NCBI GenBank assembly: GCA_963823095.1 | Contig: CAWGKI010000001.1 | Span: forward strand, 1,302,001-1,366,000 | Source of the DNA: CAIVVT01 sp963823095 | Lineage (GTDB): Bacteria; Acidobacteriota; Terriglobia; Bryobacterales; Bryobacteraceae | DNA: 64,000 nucleotides | Direction of reading: 5' to 3' | In this document: one piece after another, positions 9,128-17,346 of the stretch | Numbering within the stretch: the stretch's first letter is position 1 | How the letters are laid out: each line of letters opens with the position of its first letter | Program-made: the position numbers and the translations under genes | The notes under the pieces: generated by a model | Seen by the model: only the letters and a program-made list of their open reading frames with translations | Told to the model about the DNA's origin: nothing | The model's database searches: none

Positions 9128-10282
9128 CTAAGTTTGAGAAGCGGTGGCGTAACGCCGCTCGGCTACGATGATCACCTGCATGTCTTTCGCCAGGTCAACC
9201 GTCCGCATGGCGGTCTGGCGCTTCTGAAGCAGCGGCAACACGCGCTTGCGCGGTTTGGCCAGGAAGATCTGCGTCACGCCGTTGCGGCGCGCGAAATCCA
9301 CCAGCGTCGCGGCGTCGTCCTGCCCCTGCAGCACGTGCGTTTCGATGTGCAGCCTGCGGGCGAAGTCCAGGTGATTCTCGACGGCCTCTCTCGTCGCCCG
9401 CGGCAGTTCAGCGAGCGTAGCGCAGGGCAGGACGCACACGGCGAAGCACTCGGCCTTCAAGTAATCCGCCACACGGCGTCCGCGGCGGATCAGGGCCGCG
9501 GTTGTGGGTGACTCGGTTACGTGAATCAGGATCCGTTCCGGCTGCTCCACGGTGGCCGCACACTGCGAGACGGACGCGGCATGGGTCCCCACGGGATTCG
9601 CGGCCGGCGGGGCTTCCGCATGACGGACATCCACCTCGTGCGCCGTCTGCCTCAGGGCGAGTTCGCGCAGCGCGGCAAGCGTGGGTTCCTTGAAGAAGTG
9701 CTCCATGGCGCTCTGCGCCTTTTCGGGACCGTACACCGAGCCACGGTGCAGGCGGTTGAGAAGGGCGCCGGGAGTGAGGTCGACGAGCACCACCTCGCTG
9801 GCCTGCTTCATCACCCAGTCGGGGATCGTCTCGCGCACTTGAATGCCCGAGATCTCGCGGATCCGGTCGTTGAGGCTTTCGAGGTGCTGCACGTTCATCG
9901 TAGTCAGCACGTCGATTCCAGCCTCGAGCAGCACGGTCACGTCCTCCCAACGCTTGCCCCGGAGCGAACCGGGGACATTGGTGTGCGGGAATTCGTCGAC
10001 GGCGCAGATCGCGGGCGCGCGGCGCAGGATGGCGTCGGTATCCATCTCTTCGAAGGTGTGTCCGCGATATTCCAATCGTCTGCGCGGAATCAGCTCCAGA
10101 CCCTCGAGCTTCGCGATCGTGTCCGACCGGCCGTGCGGCTCGAAGTAACCCACGACGACATCCAAGCCGTCGCGCTTGAGCTGCTGCGCCTCTTCGAGCA
10201 TCTTGTAGGTCTTGCCTACGCCTGCTGCGTAGCCGAGAAAGATCTTGAGACGCCCTGGACGGCGCGGTGGCTCGCCGCTCAT
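9128..10282 (-). CDS. kdpD: Kinase-less KdpD sensor (N-terminal KdpD domain plus universal stress domain), copy 1
   Basis: 384 residues, compared with about 900 in full KdpD. It holds the KdpD domain with an intact Walker A (GYAAGVGKT, residues 17-25) and Walker B (AVDEF, Asp96-Glu97), then a universal-stress-protein fold from about residue 250. The four membrane helices and the histidine kinase core of E. coli KdpD are absent, and no kdpE response regulator is present in the window. Truncated KdpD proteins of this type are known in cyanobacteria and Deinococcus, where they are thought to bind ATP or c-di-AMP and stabilise or tune the Kdp pump. The start overlaps the stop of copy 2 by 4 bases, so the two are translationally coupled. 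Confidence 0.85.
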   Translation of the reverse strand: MSGEPPRRPGRLKIFLGYAAGVGKTYKMLEEAQQLKRDGLDVVVGYFEPHGRSDTIAKLEGLELIPRRRLEYRGHTFEEMDTDAILRRAPAICAVDEFPHTNVPGSLRGKRWEDVTVLLEAGIDVLTTMNVQHLESLNDRIREISGIQVRETIPDWVMKQASEVVLVDLTPGALLNRLHRGSVYGPEKAQSAMEHFFKEPTLAALRELALRQTAHEVDVRHAEAPPAANPVGTHAASVSQCAATVEQPERILIHVTESPTTAALIRRGRRVADYLKAECFAVCVLPCATLAELPRATREAVENHLDFARRLHIETHVLQGQDDAATLVDFARRNGVTQIFLAKPRKRVLPLLQKRQTAMRTVDLAKDMQVIIVAERRYATASQT

Positions 10283-11448
10283 GCCCCATGCCCGCCATTT
10301 GATTTATCGTGAGGCCCGCCGTGGGGTCCATCGTGAGGAAAGATGCGGACATCTATGCCATCCGCGCCCATGATCAGCCGTTCCACCGGATTCACTTTCC
10401 ATTGGTCCAGCCACCCGGAGCGCTGGCTGTGTCCGGCGAAGATTTGTGTAATGCCCTGGCGGCGCGCGTAATCCAGAATCGCATCGATCGGGTCATCGCC
10501 ATGCAGTACTTCGACTGCGGCGCCGGACTCGCGCGCACATTCGAGGTTGGTCTCGAGCACTCTCTTGTCCGAGGGACTCAGACCGTCCTGCTCCACGTAG
10601 ACGACGTGCAGATCCCCATGAAATCGATCGGCCTGGCGGCGGCCCCGGCGGATCATCAGCGAGGCGTTCGAGCGCGGGGTCACGCACACCAAAATGCGTT
10701 CGTGCGTGCCATAGACCATCTCGATGCCCTTGCGGCGAAGATAGTCCTCAAGCTGGTGATCCACCACCTCGGCGGCCATCACCAAGGCAATTTCTCTCAG
10801 CTCGGAAAGCTGGCGCTCCAGTTGAACGGGATCGACCGGCTCGCCGTCGACGCCCTGCGCGGAGCGCACCAGGCAATACTCGGGCGGAGCGTCGACGATC
10901 TCAATGTCGTCGGCTTTGCGCAGGAACGACTCGGGAACGGAATTCGCGACCGTCTTGCCGCGGATTCCCTCCACCTGCTTCTGCCGTTCCGCGACGAACT
11001 GCAAATTGAGGGAGGTGATGACGGAGATGCCGGCGGCCAGCAGGTCCTCGACGTCCTGCCAGCGTTGCGGGTGTGCGCTGCCCGGCGGGTTGTCGTACGC
11101 CAATCCGTCAATGAGGCAGACGCCCGGGCGGCGGCGCAGCACGGCAGGCACGTCAATTGCGGGACTGCCCAAACTCGTCGAATTCGGGATGATCTCGAAG
11201 CCGTCCAGCAGCTCGCGCGCCTTCACCGATGGATCGGGCTGGACAGACGCAACTACCACGTCCTCTCCGCGCATCTTGCGGCGGCGGCCCTCATCGAGCA
11301 TCCGCTCGGTCTTTCCCACACCGGAGGCGTAACCGAGAAAGACCTTGAGCCTTCCTCGGCGTTGGTAGCGTTCTTCGGCCTCCACCCGCTTCAGCAGTTC
11401 ATCGGGTGTAGGCCGCCGGTTGAGAGTGTCAGGCATCGGCTGATTCAC
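10279..11448 (-). CDS. Kinase-less KdpD paralogue with altered Walker B, copy 2
   Basis: 389 residues with the same two-domain plan as its neighbour: a KdpD domain with Walker A GYASGVGKT (residues 39-47), then a universal-stress-like half from about residue 250. The Walker B motif reads CLIDGL, so the glutamate next to Asp114 is a glycine (115), while the other copy keeps Asp-Glu. The N terminus carries an extra charged 30-residue extension, and the C terminus is rich in His and Gly (DGPHGGPHDKSNGGHGA). It probably binds nucleotide but may not hydrolyse it, which would suit a regulatory partner of copy 1. It lies downstream of kdpC, separated by a strong hairpin at 11474-11555. Confidence 0.8.
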   Translation of the reverse strand: MNQPMPDTLNRRPTPDELLKRVEAEERYQRRGRLKVFLGYASGVGKTERMLDEGRRRKMRGEDVVVASVQPDPSVKARELLDGFEIIPNSTSLGSPAIDVPAVLRRRPGVCLIDGLAYDNPPGSAHPQRWQDVEDLLAAGISVITSLNLQFVAERQKQVEGIRGKTVANSVPESFLRKADDIEIVDAPPEYCLVRSAQGVDGEPVDPVQLERQLSELREIALVMAAEVVDHQLEDYLRRKGIEMVYGTHERILVCVTPRSNASLMIRRGRRQADRFHGDLHVVYVEQDGLSPSDKRVLETNLECARESGAAVEVLHGDDPIDAILDYARRQGITQIFAGHSQRSGWLDQWKVNPVERLIMGADGIDVRIFPHDGPHGGPHDKSNGGHGA

Positions 11449-11473
11449 TCCCGATTATGAGGCACGTCGCGCT

Positions 11474-11555
11474 CTGGGAACGCCGATCTCCAGATCGGCT
11501 CCGCCCGGCACCCGTTTCGACGGCAATGGGCCGATCTGGAGATCGGCGTTCCCAG
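11474..11555. repeat. Long inverted repeat between kdpC and kdpD, family A
   Basis: Two perfect 26-bp arms (11474-11499 and 11530-11555) enclose a 30-base loop. Each arm contains CTGGGAACGCCGATCTCCAG or its complement. The right arm is identical to the single copy at 45855-45880, and related copies lie at 53462-53485 and 59837-59862. Inside the kdp operon it could slow or stop transcription before the kdpD genes. Confidence 0.85.
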
Positions 11556-11563
11556 GGCGCCTC

Positions 11564-12148
11564 TCACTTCGCCACGGGATAGGTGCTATCGAGCGCGAGA
11601 TTCAGCTTCAAGACATTCACGCGCGGCTCGCCAAACAACCCGAGATCGCGTGCCTCGACAAAGCCGGTTGCCAGTTCCTGGATCTTGAACGGCGGAACGC
11701 CGCGTGCCGCGGCGATCCTGGCCACCTGCGCATCCGCGGCGGCGGGGCTCAGGTGCGGATCGAGACCGCTGGCGCTTGCGGTCACCAGGTCGGCCGGCAA
11801 CGGTCCGGCGAAGGACGGATTCTCCTGCCGGAACTTGGCGGCAGAAGCCTTCACGCGATCGGAAAGCTTCTGACTCGTCGGGCCCAGATTCGAGCCGCTG
11901 GAAGCCGTGGCGTCATAGCCGTCATTGCCGGCCGCCGATGGCCGGGGCTGGAAGTATTCGGGCCGCGAGAAGTTCTGGCCGATCAGCTCGGAGCCGGCCA
12001 CGCGCCCATTCCGCACAATCAGACTGCCATTGGCCTGCTTTGGAAAAAGCACCTGGCATAGGCCGGTCACCACGCCGGGGTAGAGCATGCCGGTGAGAAC
12101 CGTCAGCACCAGGGTGAATCGCAATCCGGGTAAAAGTTGTTTCCACAT
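11564..12148 (-). CDS. kdpC: Potassium-transporting ATPase subunit C
   Basis: 194 residues. One N-terminal membrane segment (about residues 8-28, LRFTLVLTVLTGMLYPGVVT) is followed by the conserved periplasmic domain with GSELIGQNF, YFQPRPSAAG and SASGLDPHLSPAAA, as in KdpC. It raises the ATP affinity of KdpB and assembles with KdpA, KdpB and KdpF in the inner membrane. The ATG at 12148 is chosen over the longer frame because it begins the standard KdpC N terminus and has GAGGAC before it. It lies 10 bases after kdpB. Confidence 0.95.
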   Translation of the reverse strand: MWKQLLPGLRFTLVLTVLTGMLYPGVVTGLCQVLFPKQANGSLIVRNGRVAGSELIGQNFSRPEYFQPRPSAAGNDGYDATASSGSNLGPTSQKLSDRVKASAAKFRQENPSFAGPLPADLVTASASGLDPHLSPAAADAQVARIAAARGVPPFKIQELATGFVEARDLGLFGEPRVNVLKLNLALDSTYPVAK

Positions 12149-12158
12149 AAACCTGTCC

Positions 12159-14294
12159 TCAAGCCAAATGAAGAACGTGCACGATCTGGTCGATCGCCCA
12201 GATGCCGGGGAACGGCACGAGGATCCCGCCCAAACCATAAACGAGCAGATTGCGGCGCAGCAGCGACGCCGCGCTCTCCGGGCGGTACTTCACGCCGCGC
12301 AGCGCCAGCGGCACCAGCGCGATGATGATCAGCGCGTTGAAAATCACGGCCGAAAGCACGGCGCTCTGCGGGTTGTGCAGGCCCATGATGTTGAGCTTGC
12401 CCAGCACGGGATATGTCGCCATGAACATCGCCGGAATGATGGCGAAGTACTTGGCCACGTCGTTGGCGATCGAGAACGTAGTGAGCGCGCCGCGCGTGAT
12501 CAGCAACTGCTTGCCGATGGCTACCACCTCGATCAGCTTGGTCGGATTGGAATCCAGGTCCACCATGTTGCCCGCTTCTTTCGCGGCCATGGTGCCCGTA
12601 TTCATCGCCAGACCGACGTCCGCCTGAGCTAGAGCCGGCGCGTCGTTGGTGCCATCGCCGGTCATCGCCACCAGGCGTCCTCCGGCCTGCTCTTTCTTGA
12701 TGTACTCCAGCTTGTCGGCCGGCGAGGCCTGGGCCAGGAAGTCGTCCACACCGGCCTCCGCCGCGATGGCCGCGGCCGTCAGCGGATTGTCGCCGGTGAT
12801 CATGACGGAGCGGATGCCCATCGCTCGCAACTGGGCCAGCCGCTCCTTCATGCCCCCCTTCACCACATCTTTCAGGTTGATAACTCCCAATCCGCGGCGA
12901 CCGTCCGCAACCGCCAGAGGAGTGCCGCCCTGCCTGGAAATGCGCTCCGAGATTTCGATGAGATCCTGCGGCGCTTCCCCGCCTTGCTCCTGAATAAAGC
13001 GGGTGATAGCTTCGGTCGCGCCTTTGCGCAGATGCCGTCCGTCCAGGTCGACTCCGCTCATGCGCGTGTAAGCGGAGAACGGGATGAAGTGCGCCTCGTG
13101 CCTGGCCACTTCCCTGCCTCGCAGGCCGTACTTCTCTTTCGCCAGAACTACGACGGAACGGCCCTCGGGCGTCTCGTCGGCCAGGCTCGCAAGCTGCGCG
13201 GCGTCGGCCAATTCGGCGTCGGTCACGCCACGCACCGCGAGGAATTCGGCCGCCTCGCGATTGCCGATGGTAATGGTGCCCGTCTTATCCAGCAGCAAAG
13301 TGTTCACGTCGCCCGATGCCTCCACCGCCTTGCCGCTCATGGCGAGAACGTTGTGCTGCATCACGCGGTCCATGCCCGCGATGCCGATGGCGGAAAGCAG
13401 CCCGCCAATGGTTGTGGGAATCAGACAGACCAGCAGCGACACCAGCACCGCCACACTGGGAACGCTGCCCGATCCCGCCGACGTCACGCTGTATTGCGCG
13501 AATGGCTGCAGCGTGATTACCGCCATCAGGAAGATCAGCGTCAGGCCCGCGATCAGAATGTTCAGCGCGATCTCGTTGGGCGTCTTCTGACGCTCGGCGC
13601 CTTCCACAAGCGCGATCATGCGGTCGAGGAACGTTTCCCCTGGATTCGAAGTAATGCGAATCCGGATCTGGTCCGACAGCACCTTCGTACCGCCCGTCAC
13701 CGCGCTGCGGTCTCCGCCGGACTCGCGAATCACGGGCGCGCTCTCGCCGGTGATCACCGACTCGTCCACCGTCGCGATGCCCTCTATCACCTCGCCGTCG
13801 CCGGGGATGATCTCGCCTGCATCGCACAGCACCACGTCGCCGGCTCGCAGCCTTGAAGCCGGCACGGGCTCGGTGTGGTCTCCGACAACCCTACGGGCTA
13901 GCGAATCGGTCTTCGTCTTGCGCAGCGAGTCGGCCTGTGCTTTGCCACGCGCTTCGGCCATCGCCTCGGCGAAGTTGGCGAACAGAACCGTAAACCACAG
14001 CCACAGCGCAATCTGCAGCGTGAAGCCGATGCCTACGCCACCGGTGACGATGTCGCGGACGAGGAAGATGGTGGTCAGCGCCGCGCCTACTTCCACGACG
14101 AAGATGACCGGATTCTTGAGCAGCGCGCGCGGGTTCAGCTTGACGAACGAGTCTTTCGTGGCCCGTCGCAGGATGGCGCGATCGAACAGTGGACGAGCGT
14201 GCGCCAACTTCTTCGGCAGCAATTGCGAGGGGTCGTCAGAGCCGTTCATTTGCGTGAGAGCCAGCGGTTTCTTATCGAGCGTCGCTTGCGGCAT
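12159..14294 (-). CDS. kdpB: Potassium-transporting P-type ATPase subunit B
   Basis: 711 residues, a complete P-type ATPase. The phosphorylation motif DKTGTIT has Asp336, with TGES before it (actuator domain), MTGDGTNDAPALAQADVG as the hinge, and the usual seven membrane segments. It hydrolyses ATP and drives K+ uptake through KdpA under potassium starvation. The N-terminal 35 residues are a basic extension common in kdpB genes. It begins 2 bases before the kdpA stop codon region ends (14297), so coupling with kdpA is expected. No frameshift or missing catalytic residue is seen. Confidence 0.97.
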   Translation of the reverse strand: MPQATLDKKPLALTQMNGSDDPSQLLPKKLAHARPLFDRAILRRATKDSFVKLNPRALLKNPVIFVVEVGAALTTIFLVRDIVTGGVGIGFTLQIALWLWFTVLFANFAEAMAEARGKAQADSLRKTKTDSLARRVVGDHTEPVPASRLRAGDVVLCDAGEIIPGDGEVIEGIATVDESVITGESAPVIRESGGDRSAVTGGTKVLSDQIRIRITSNPGETFLDRMIALVEGAERQKTPNEIALNILIAGLTLIFLMAVITLQPFAQYSVTSAGSGSVPSVAVLVSLLVCLIPTTIGGLLSAIGIAGMDRVMQHNVLAMSGKAVEASGDVNTLLLDKTGTITIGNREAAEFLAVRGVTDAELADAAQLASLADETPEGRSVVVLAKEKYGLRGREVARHEAHFIPFSAYTRMSGVDLDGRHLRKGATEAITRFIQEQGGEAPQDLIEISERISRQGGTPLAVADGRRGLGVINLKDVVKGGMKERLAQLRAMGIRSVMITGDNPLTAAAIAAEAGVDDFLAQASPADKLEYIKKEQAGGRLVAMTGDGTNDAPALAQADVGLAMNTGTMAAKEAGNMVDLDSNPTKLIEVVAIGKQLLITRGALTTFSIANDVAKYFAIIPAMFMATYPVLGKLNIMGLHNPQSAVLSAVIFNALIIIALVPLALRGVKYRPESAASLLRRNLLVYGLGGILVPFPGIWAIDQIVHVLHLA

Positions 14295-14296
14295 AA

Positions 14297-16087
14297 CTAG
14301 AATAGCCTCCCCGACTGCATCAGAAAATGTTCGACGATGGGACCCAGCGAGAGCGCCGGAAAGAACGTCAGCGCGCTCACGATCACCACCGTTCCGACCA
14401 GCAATCCAACGAACAGCGGACCGTGGGTGGGCAGCGTTCCGCTGGTGACCGGTACGCGCTTCTTAGCGGCCAGACTTCCAGCGGCGGCGAGCAGCGGAAG
14501 AATGAACAGGAAGCGTCCGATCAGCATCGTGAGCCCGCCGGTCAGGTTGTACCAGGGCGTGTTTCCATTGATGCCTCCGAAGGCGCTGCCGTTATTCGCG
14601 GCGGAGCTGGTGAACAGGTAGAGAATCTCGCCGAAGCCGTGCGGCCCGCCGTTATTGAGGTTGGCCGTCGCTGGGCCTAGCGCCGGATTCCAGTAACTCG
14701 TCTTGGCGAACTGGATCACGGTGGAGGCGCCGCTGAAGAGCAGGATGGCGGCCGAGGTGGCGATCAACGCAATCATCGCCATCTTGACCTCCTTGCCTTC
14801 GATCTTCTTACCCAGGTACTCAGGCGTGCGGCCTACCATCAGTCCCGCGATGAAGACCGCGAGAATCGCGAAGAGCAGCATGCCGTACAGGCCCGCGCCG
14901 ACGCCGCCGAAGATGACCTCGCCGGTCTCCATATTGAACAGCGGCACCAGGCCGCCGAGCGGCGTCAAACTGTCGTGCATCCCGTTGACCGCGCCGCAAC
15001 TCGCGTCCGTCGTGACCGTTCCGAAGAGCGCGGTGGCGGCGATGCCGAAGCGGACTTCCTTGCCCTCCATGTTTCCGCCGGTCTGCGTCGCCGTGGGCGC
15101 GCTCTGCACGCCCAGCTTCGACAGGATCGGGTTCCCGGCTTGTTCGGCCGGGTACAAGACGAGCACCCCCGCCAGGAACAGCACGCTCATCGCGGCAAAC
15201 AGCGCCCAGCCCTGCCGCGTATCTCCGACCATCTTGCCGAAGACATAAGTCAGTCCCGCCGGAATCGCGAAGATGCACAGCAATTGAACGAAATTGGTGA
15301 GCGGCGTGGGATTCTCGAACGGATGCGCCGAATTGGCGTTGAAGAAGCCGCCGCCGTTGGTGCCCAACATTTTGATGGCTTCCTGCGAAGCCACAGGGCC
15401 TTGCGCGATGGTCTGCGTCTTGCCCTCGACCGTGGTCGCCTGGGTGTACGGCTTGAGATTCTGAATCACGCCCTGAGAGCAGAAGAACAGTGCCAACACC
15501 AGAGAAAGCGGCAGGAGGACGTACACCGTGGCGCGCACCAGGTCGGCCCAGAAGTTGCCGATGGTCTTCGACTGCTGGCGCGCGAAGCCGCGGATCATGG
15601 CCACGGCAATGGCCATGCCGGCGGCGGCCGACGTGAAGTTGTGCATCGTCAGGCCGGCCATCTGGACCAGGTAGCTCAACGTCGCCTCGCCGGGATAGTT
15701 CTGCCAATTCGTATTGGTGGTGAAGCTGACGGCGTTGTTGAACGACAGGTCGGGCGTCATCGCGGTGGCGCCGCCTGGCGCGTGAGCCGTACCGAAGCCC
15801 ATCGGATTGAACGGCAGGAAGCCTTGCAACCGCTGTATCGCGTACAGCAGCAGGGCGCTGAAGACGCTGAAAGCCAGCAGACTGCCGGCGTACTGCGTCC
15901 AGCGTTGCTCGGTTTCCGGGTTCACGCCGCCCAGCACATAGCACAGCCGTTCGAGAGGCCTCAGCACCGGGTGCAGGAACGTGCGCTCTCCCGCGAAAAC
16001 CCGCGTCATGAAGACGCCGAGCGGTTTGGCCATAGCGAGAACCAGCAGGAAGAAAACCGCGATTTGCAGAACACCATTCGTAGTCAT
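14297..16087 (-). CDS. kdpA: Potassium-transporting ATPase subunit A
   Basis: 596 residues, an integral membrane protein with about ten helices. The K+ selectivity-filter segments are recognisable as SFTTNTNWQNY, GTNGGGFFNANSAHP and TSSAANNGSAFGG. It is related to the K+ channel/Trk fold and binds the transported ion with high affinity. Length and motifs are normal. It sits between kdpF (21 bases upstream) and kdpB. Confidence 0.97.
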   Translation of the reverse strand: MTTNGVLQIAVFFLLVLAMAKPLGVFMTRVFAGERTFLHPVLRPLERLCYVLGGVNPETEQRWTQYAGSLLAFSVFSALLLYAIQRLQGFLPFNPMGFGTAHAPGGATAMTPDLSFNNAVSFTTNTNWQNYPGEATLSYLVQMAGLTMHNFTSAAAGMAIAVAMIRGFARQQSKTIGNFWADLVRATVYVLLPLSLVLALFFCSQGVIQNLKPYTQATTVEGKTQTIAQGPVASQEAIKMLGTNGGGFFNANSAHPFENPTPLTNFVQLLCIFAIPAGLTYVFGKMVGDTRQGWALFAAMSVLFLAGVLVLYPAEQAGNPILSKLGVQSAPTATQTGGNMEGKEVRFGIAATALFGTVTTDASCGAVNGMHDSLTPLGGLVPLFNMETGEVIFGGVGAGLYGMLLFAILAVFIAGLMVGRTPEYLGKKIEGKEVKMAMIALIATSAAILLFSGASTVIQFAKTSYWNPALGPATANLNNGGPHGFGEILYLFTSSAANNGSAFGGINGNTPWYNLTGGLTMLIGRFLFILPLLAAAGSLAAKKRVPVTSGTLPTHGPLFVGLLVGTVVIVSALTFFPALSLGPIVEHFLMQSGRLF

Positions 16088-16108
16088 TGGAACCTCAGAA
16101 CCGGGCTT

Positions 16109-16192
16109 TCAGAACCGCTCCGGCTTCAGTAGCGCGTAGATCAGGTAAACAAACAGGAGAATCGATGCGATTCCGGCGACGATGTAATCCAT
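16109..16192 (-). CDS. kdpF: KdpF, 27-residue subunit of the Kdp pump
   Basis: The peptide is MDYIVAGIASILL followed by FVYLIYALLKPERF: one membrane helix ending in the LLKPERF signature of KdpF. It is too short for standard gene finders. AGGAAAGG lies about 9 bases before the ATG, and the stop is 21 bases before kdpA. KdpF binds KdpA and stabilises the complex. The position, length and C-terminal motif make the call firm. Confidence 0.93.
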   Translation of the reverse strand: MDYIVAGIASILLFVYLIYALLKPERF

Positions 16193-16431
16193 TTCGAACA
16201 ACCTTTCCTGAGCGAAGACGGGCTGGCTTTCCGACTGCAATGTAAGGCGCCCGTGCCCCTGCACTGCCCCCCGCGAATCCATCTGCGGTCCAGCCGTCTC
16301 CCGCCTGACAGCACAGAGCCGCGAACGAAGAGAGCGGTCCCGCAGTGGACACCCACCGCTCCCTAACGGTTGCGGCTCCGTTCCGGCGCCCGAGCAGCTT
16401 CTCGGCCACGCAAGACCTCGCGGTCATGGCC
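16193..16431. other. Spacer within the kdp operon, carrying a family E repeat
   Basis: 239 bases between the 27-residue microprotein and kdpF. It holds a family E repeat at 16356-16384 (CCGCTCCCTAACGGTTGCGG with CTCCGTTCC). I looked for a c-di-AMP (ydaO type) riboswitch and found no convincing core. The open frames here are not protein-like. Confidence 0.5.
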
Positions 16432-16515
16432 CTAGAGCTTGTCACAGGCCTTCGTCAGCAACCAGCAGCCCGCGAAGAAGAACAATGTCACCGCGATGTA
16501 GAAGAGATCGAGCAT
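16432..16515 (-). CDS. 27-residue membrane microprotein of the kdp operon
   Basis: The peptide runs MLDLFYIAVTLFFFAGCW and ends LLTKACDKL: a single membrane helix with a short charged tail ending in CDKL. It has a strong ribosome-binding site (GAGGTG, 4 bases before the ATG) and lies 8 bases after the usp-like gene, ahead of kdpF. Small ORFs with a similar helix and a CERL-like ending occur upstream of kdpF in other bacteria as I recall them. It is distinct from KdpF. A role in Kdp assembly or sensing is inferred only from position. Confidence 0.75.
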   Translation of the reverse strand: MLDLFYIAVTLFFFAGCWLLTKACDKL

Positions 16516-16523
16516 TTTGCACC

Positions 16524-17033
16524 TCAGAAGAGATCGGCAGAAATAACCTGATGGCCCAAGGCGCGCAGCCGCCGGGCCAACCGGTTTTGGCGTCCCAGCC
16601 AACCCCACATCAAACCGAACCTCCGCCACGGAGAGTTGCTCTCGCCCAACACGATGACCGATTGGGGCTTGAGCACTTTGGATAGCGTGCTCATCAGGTC
16701 GCGGCACAGAATGACGTCGATGGCAACATCCACGCCGGCATCCGCGGCGAGTTCCCGAAGCTGATTCGCTGTGAAGCTCACGGGGACCTGCGGAGTATGC
16801 AGGTCCAGCGCAAAGGGCACTACCCGGGGCGCTACGATATGCACTCGCCCCGACAGCTCCGTAGCAAAGATGGACGCCGTTTTCAGCGCCCGGCGCGTGG
16901 AGGAATCGGAGGTGTGCAAGACGATGATGTCCAGCGGCAGGTCGACGCCTTCGGCCGCTTCAGCGCCCGACCACTCCTCGGACTCCACAACCCGAATCAT
17001 CGAAAACTCTGACGCCCAATAAGCCGATGCCAT
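16524..17033 (-). CDS. Universal stress protein-like gene at the head of the kdp operon
   Basis: 169 residues. The central part has alternating hydrophobic strands and helices as in the USP fold (LDIIVLHTSDSSTRRALKTA, then DVAIDVILCRD and KPQSVIVLGES). The ATP-binding GxxGxG loop of typical USP proteins is not clear. The ATG at 17033 has GGAGG 6 bases upstream. It heads the unit usp-microprotein-kdpF-kdpA-kdpB-kdpC-kdpD-kdpD. Because both KdpD copies also carry a USP domain, this protein may act in the same potassium-sensing circuit. That link is inference. Confidence 0.6.
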   Translation of the reverse strand: MASAYWASEFSMIRVVESEEWSGAEAAEGVDLPLDIIVLHTSDSSTRRALKTASIFATELSGRVHIVAPRVVPFALDLHTPQVPVSFTANQLRELAADAGVDVAIDVILCRDLMSTLSKVLKPQSVIVLGESNSPWRRFGLMWGWLGRQNRLARRLRALGHQVISADLF

Positions 17034-17067
17034 TCCTGGCCTCCGATATCAAGCGTACGGAGCAGGT

Positions 17068-17111
17068 CATAAGGAAGGCATAAAGAAGGCGTAAGAGTGG
17101 CGTAAGGGGCG
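17068..17111 (-). promoter_or_regulatory. Four 11-bp direct repeats upstream of the kdp operon (OmpR/PhoB-type box)
   Basis: On the minus strand the heptamers CTTACGC, CTTACGC, TTTATGC and CTTATGA are spaced exactly 11 bases apart, separated by 4-base spacers. The block ends 34 bases before the ATG of the first gene, with a TTGATAT sequence (possible -10) 15 bases downstream of it. An 11-bp direct-repeat period is the hallmark of OmpR/PhoB winged-helix response regulators, the family of KdpE. Confidence 0.7.
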
Positions 17112-17346
17112 GGCAGGCGGGCGGGTTTCGGGTGCGTGGGGTAGTTTCCGGTAACGCGGTTTTTCAAAAATTGACGGCCGGAACGATTGCAGGAACTACA
17201 GGGCCGAGGCTGAGTCTAAGGTCGCATGTTACCGCGGCGCTGGCCGCATTTGGGTCAGAGCGCTCTGAATGGCGTCGCCGATAAAACCGGCTGAATTGCA
17301 GGCGGGCTAATCGGGCTGACATTCGCGCTTATCGTGGCGAATGACC
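17112..17346. other. Intergenic region between the kdp operon and a convergently placed methyltransferase gene end
   Basis: A GC-rich stretch without gene-like frames, tRNA or obvious hairpin. Nothing is seen beyond the direct repeats described just to its left. Confidence 0.4.

Noticed and set aside
16193..16431. c-di-AMP (ydaO) riboswitch before kdpF
   Set aside because: The conserved riboswitch core could not be found, and the repeat explains the hairpin-like content.
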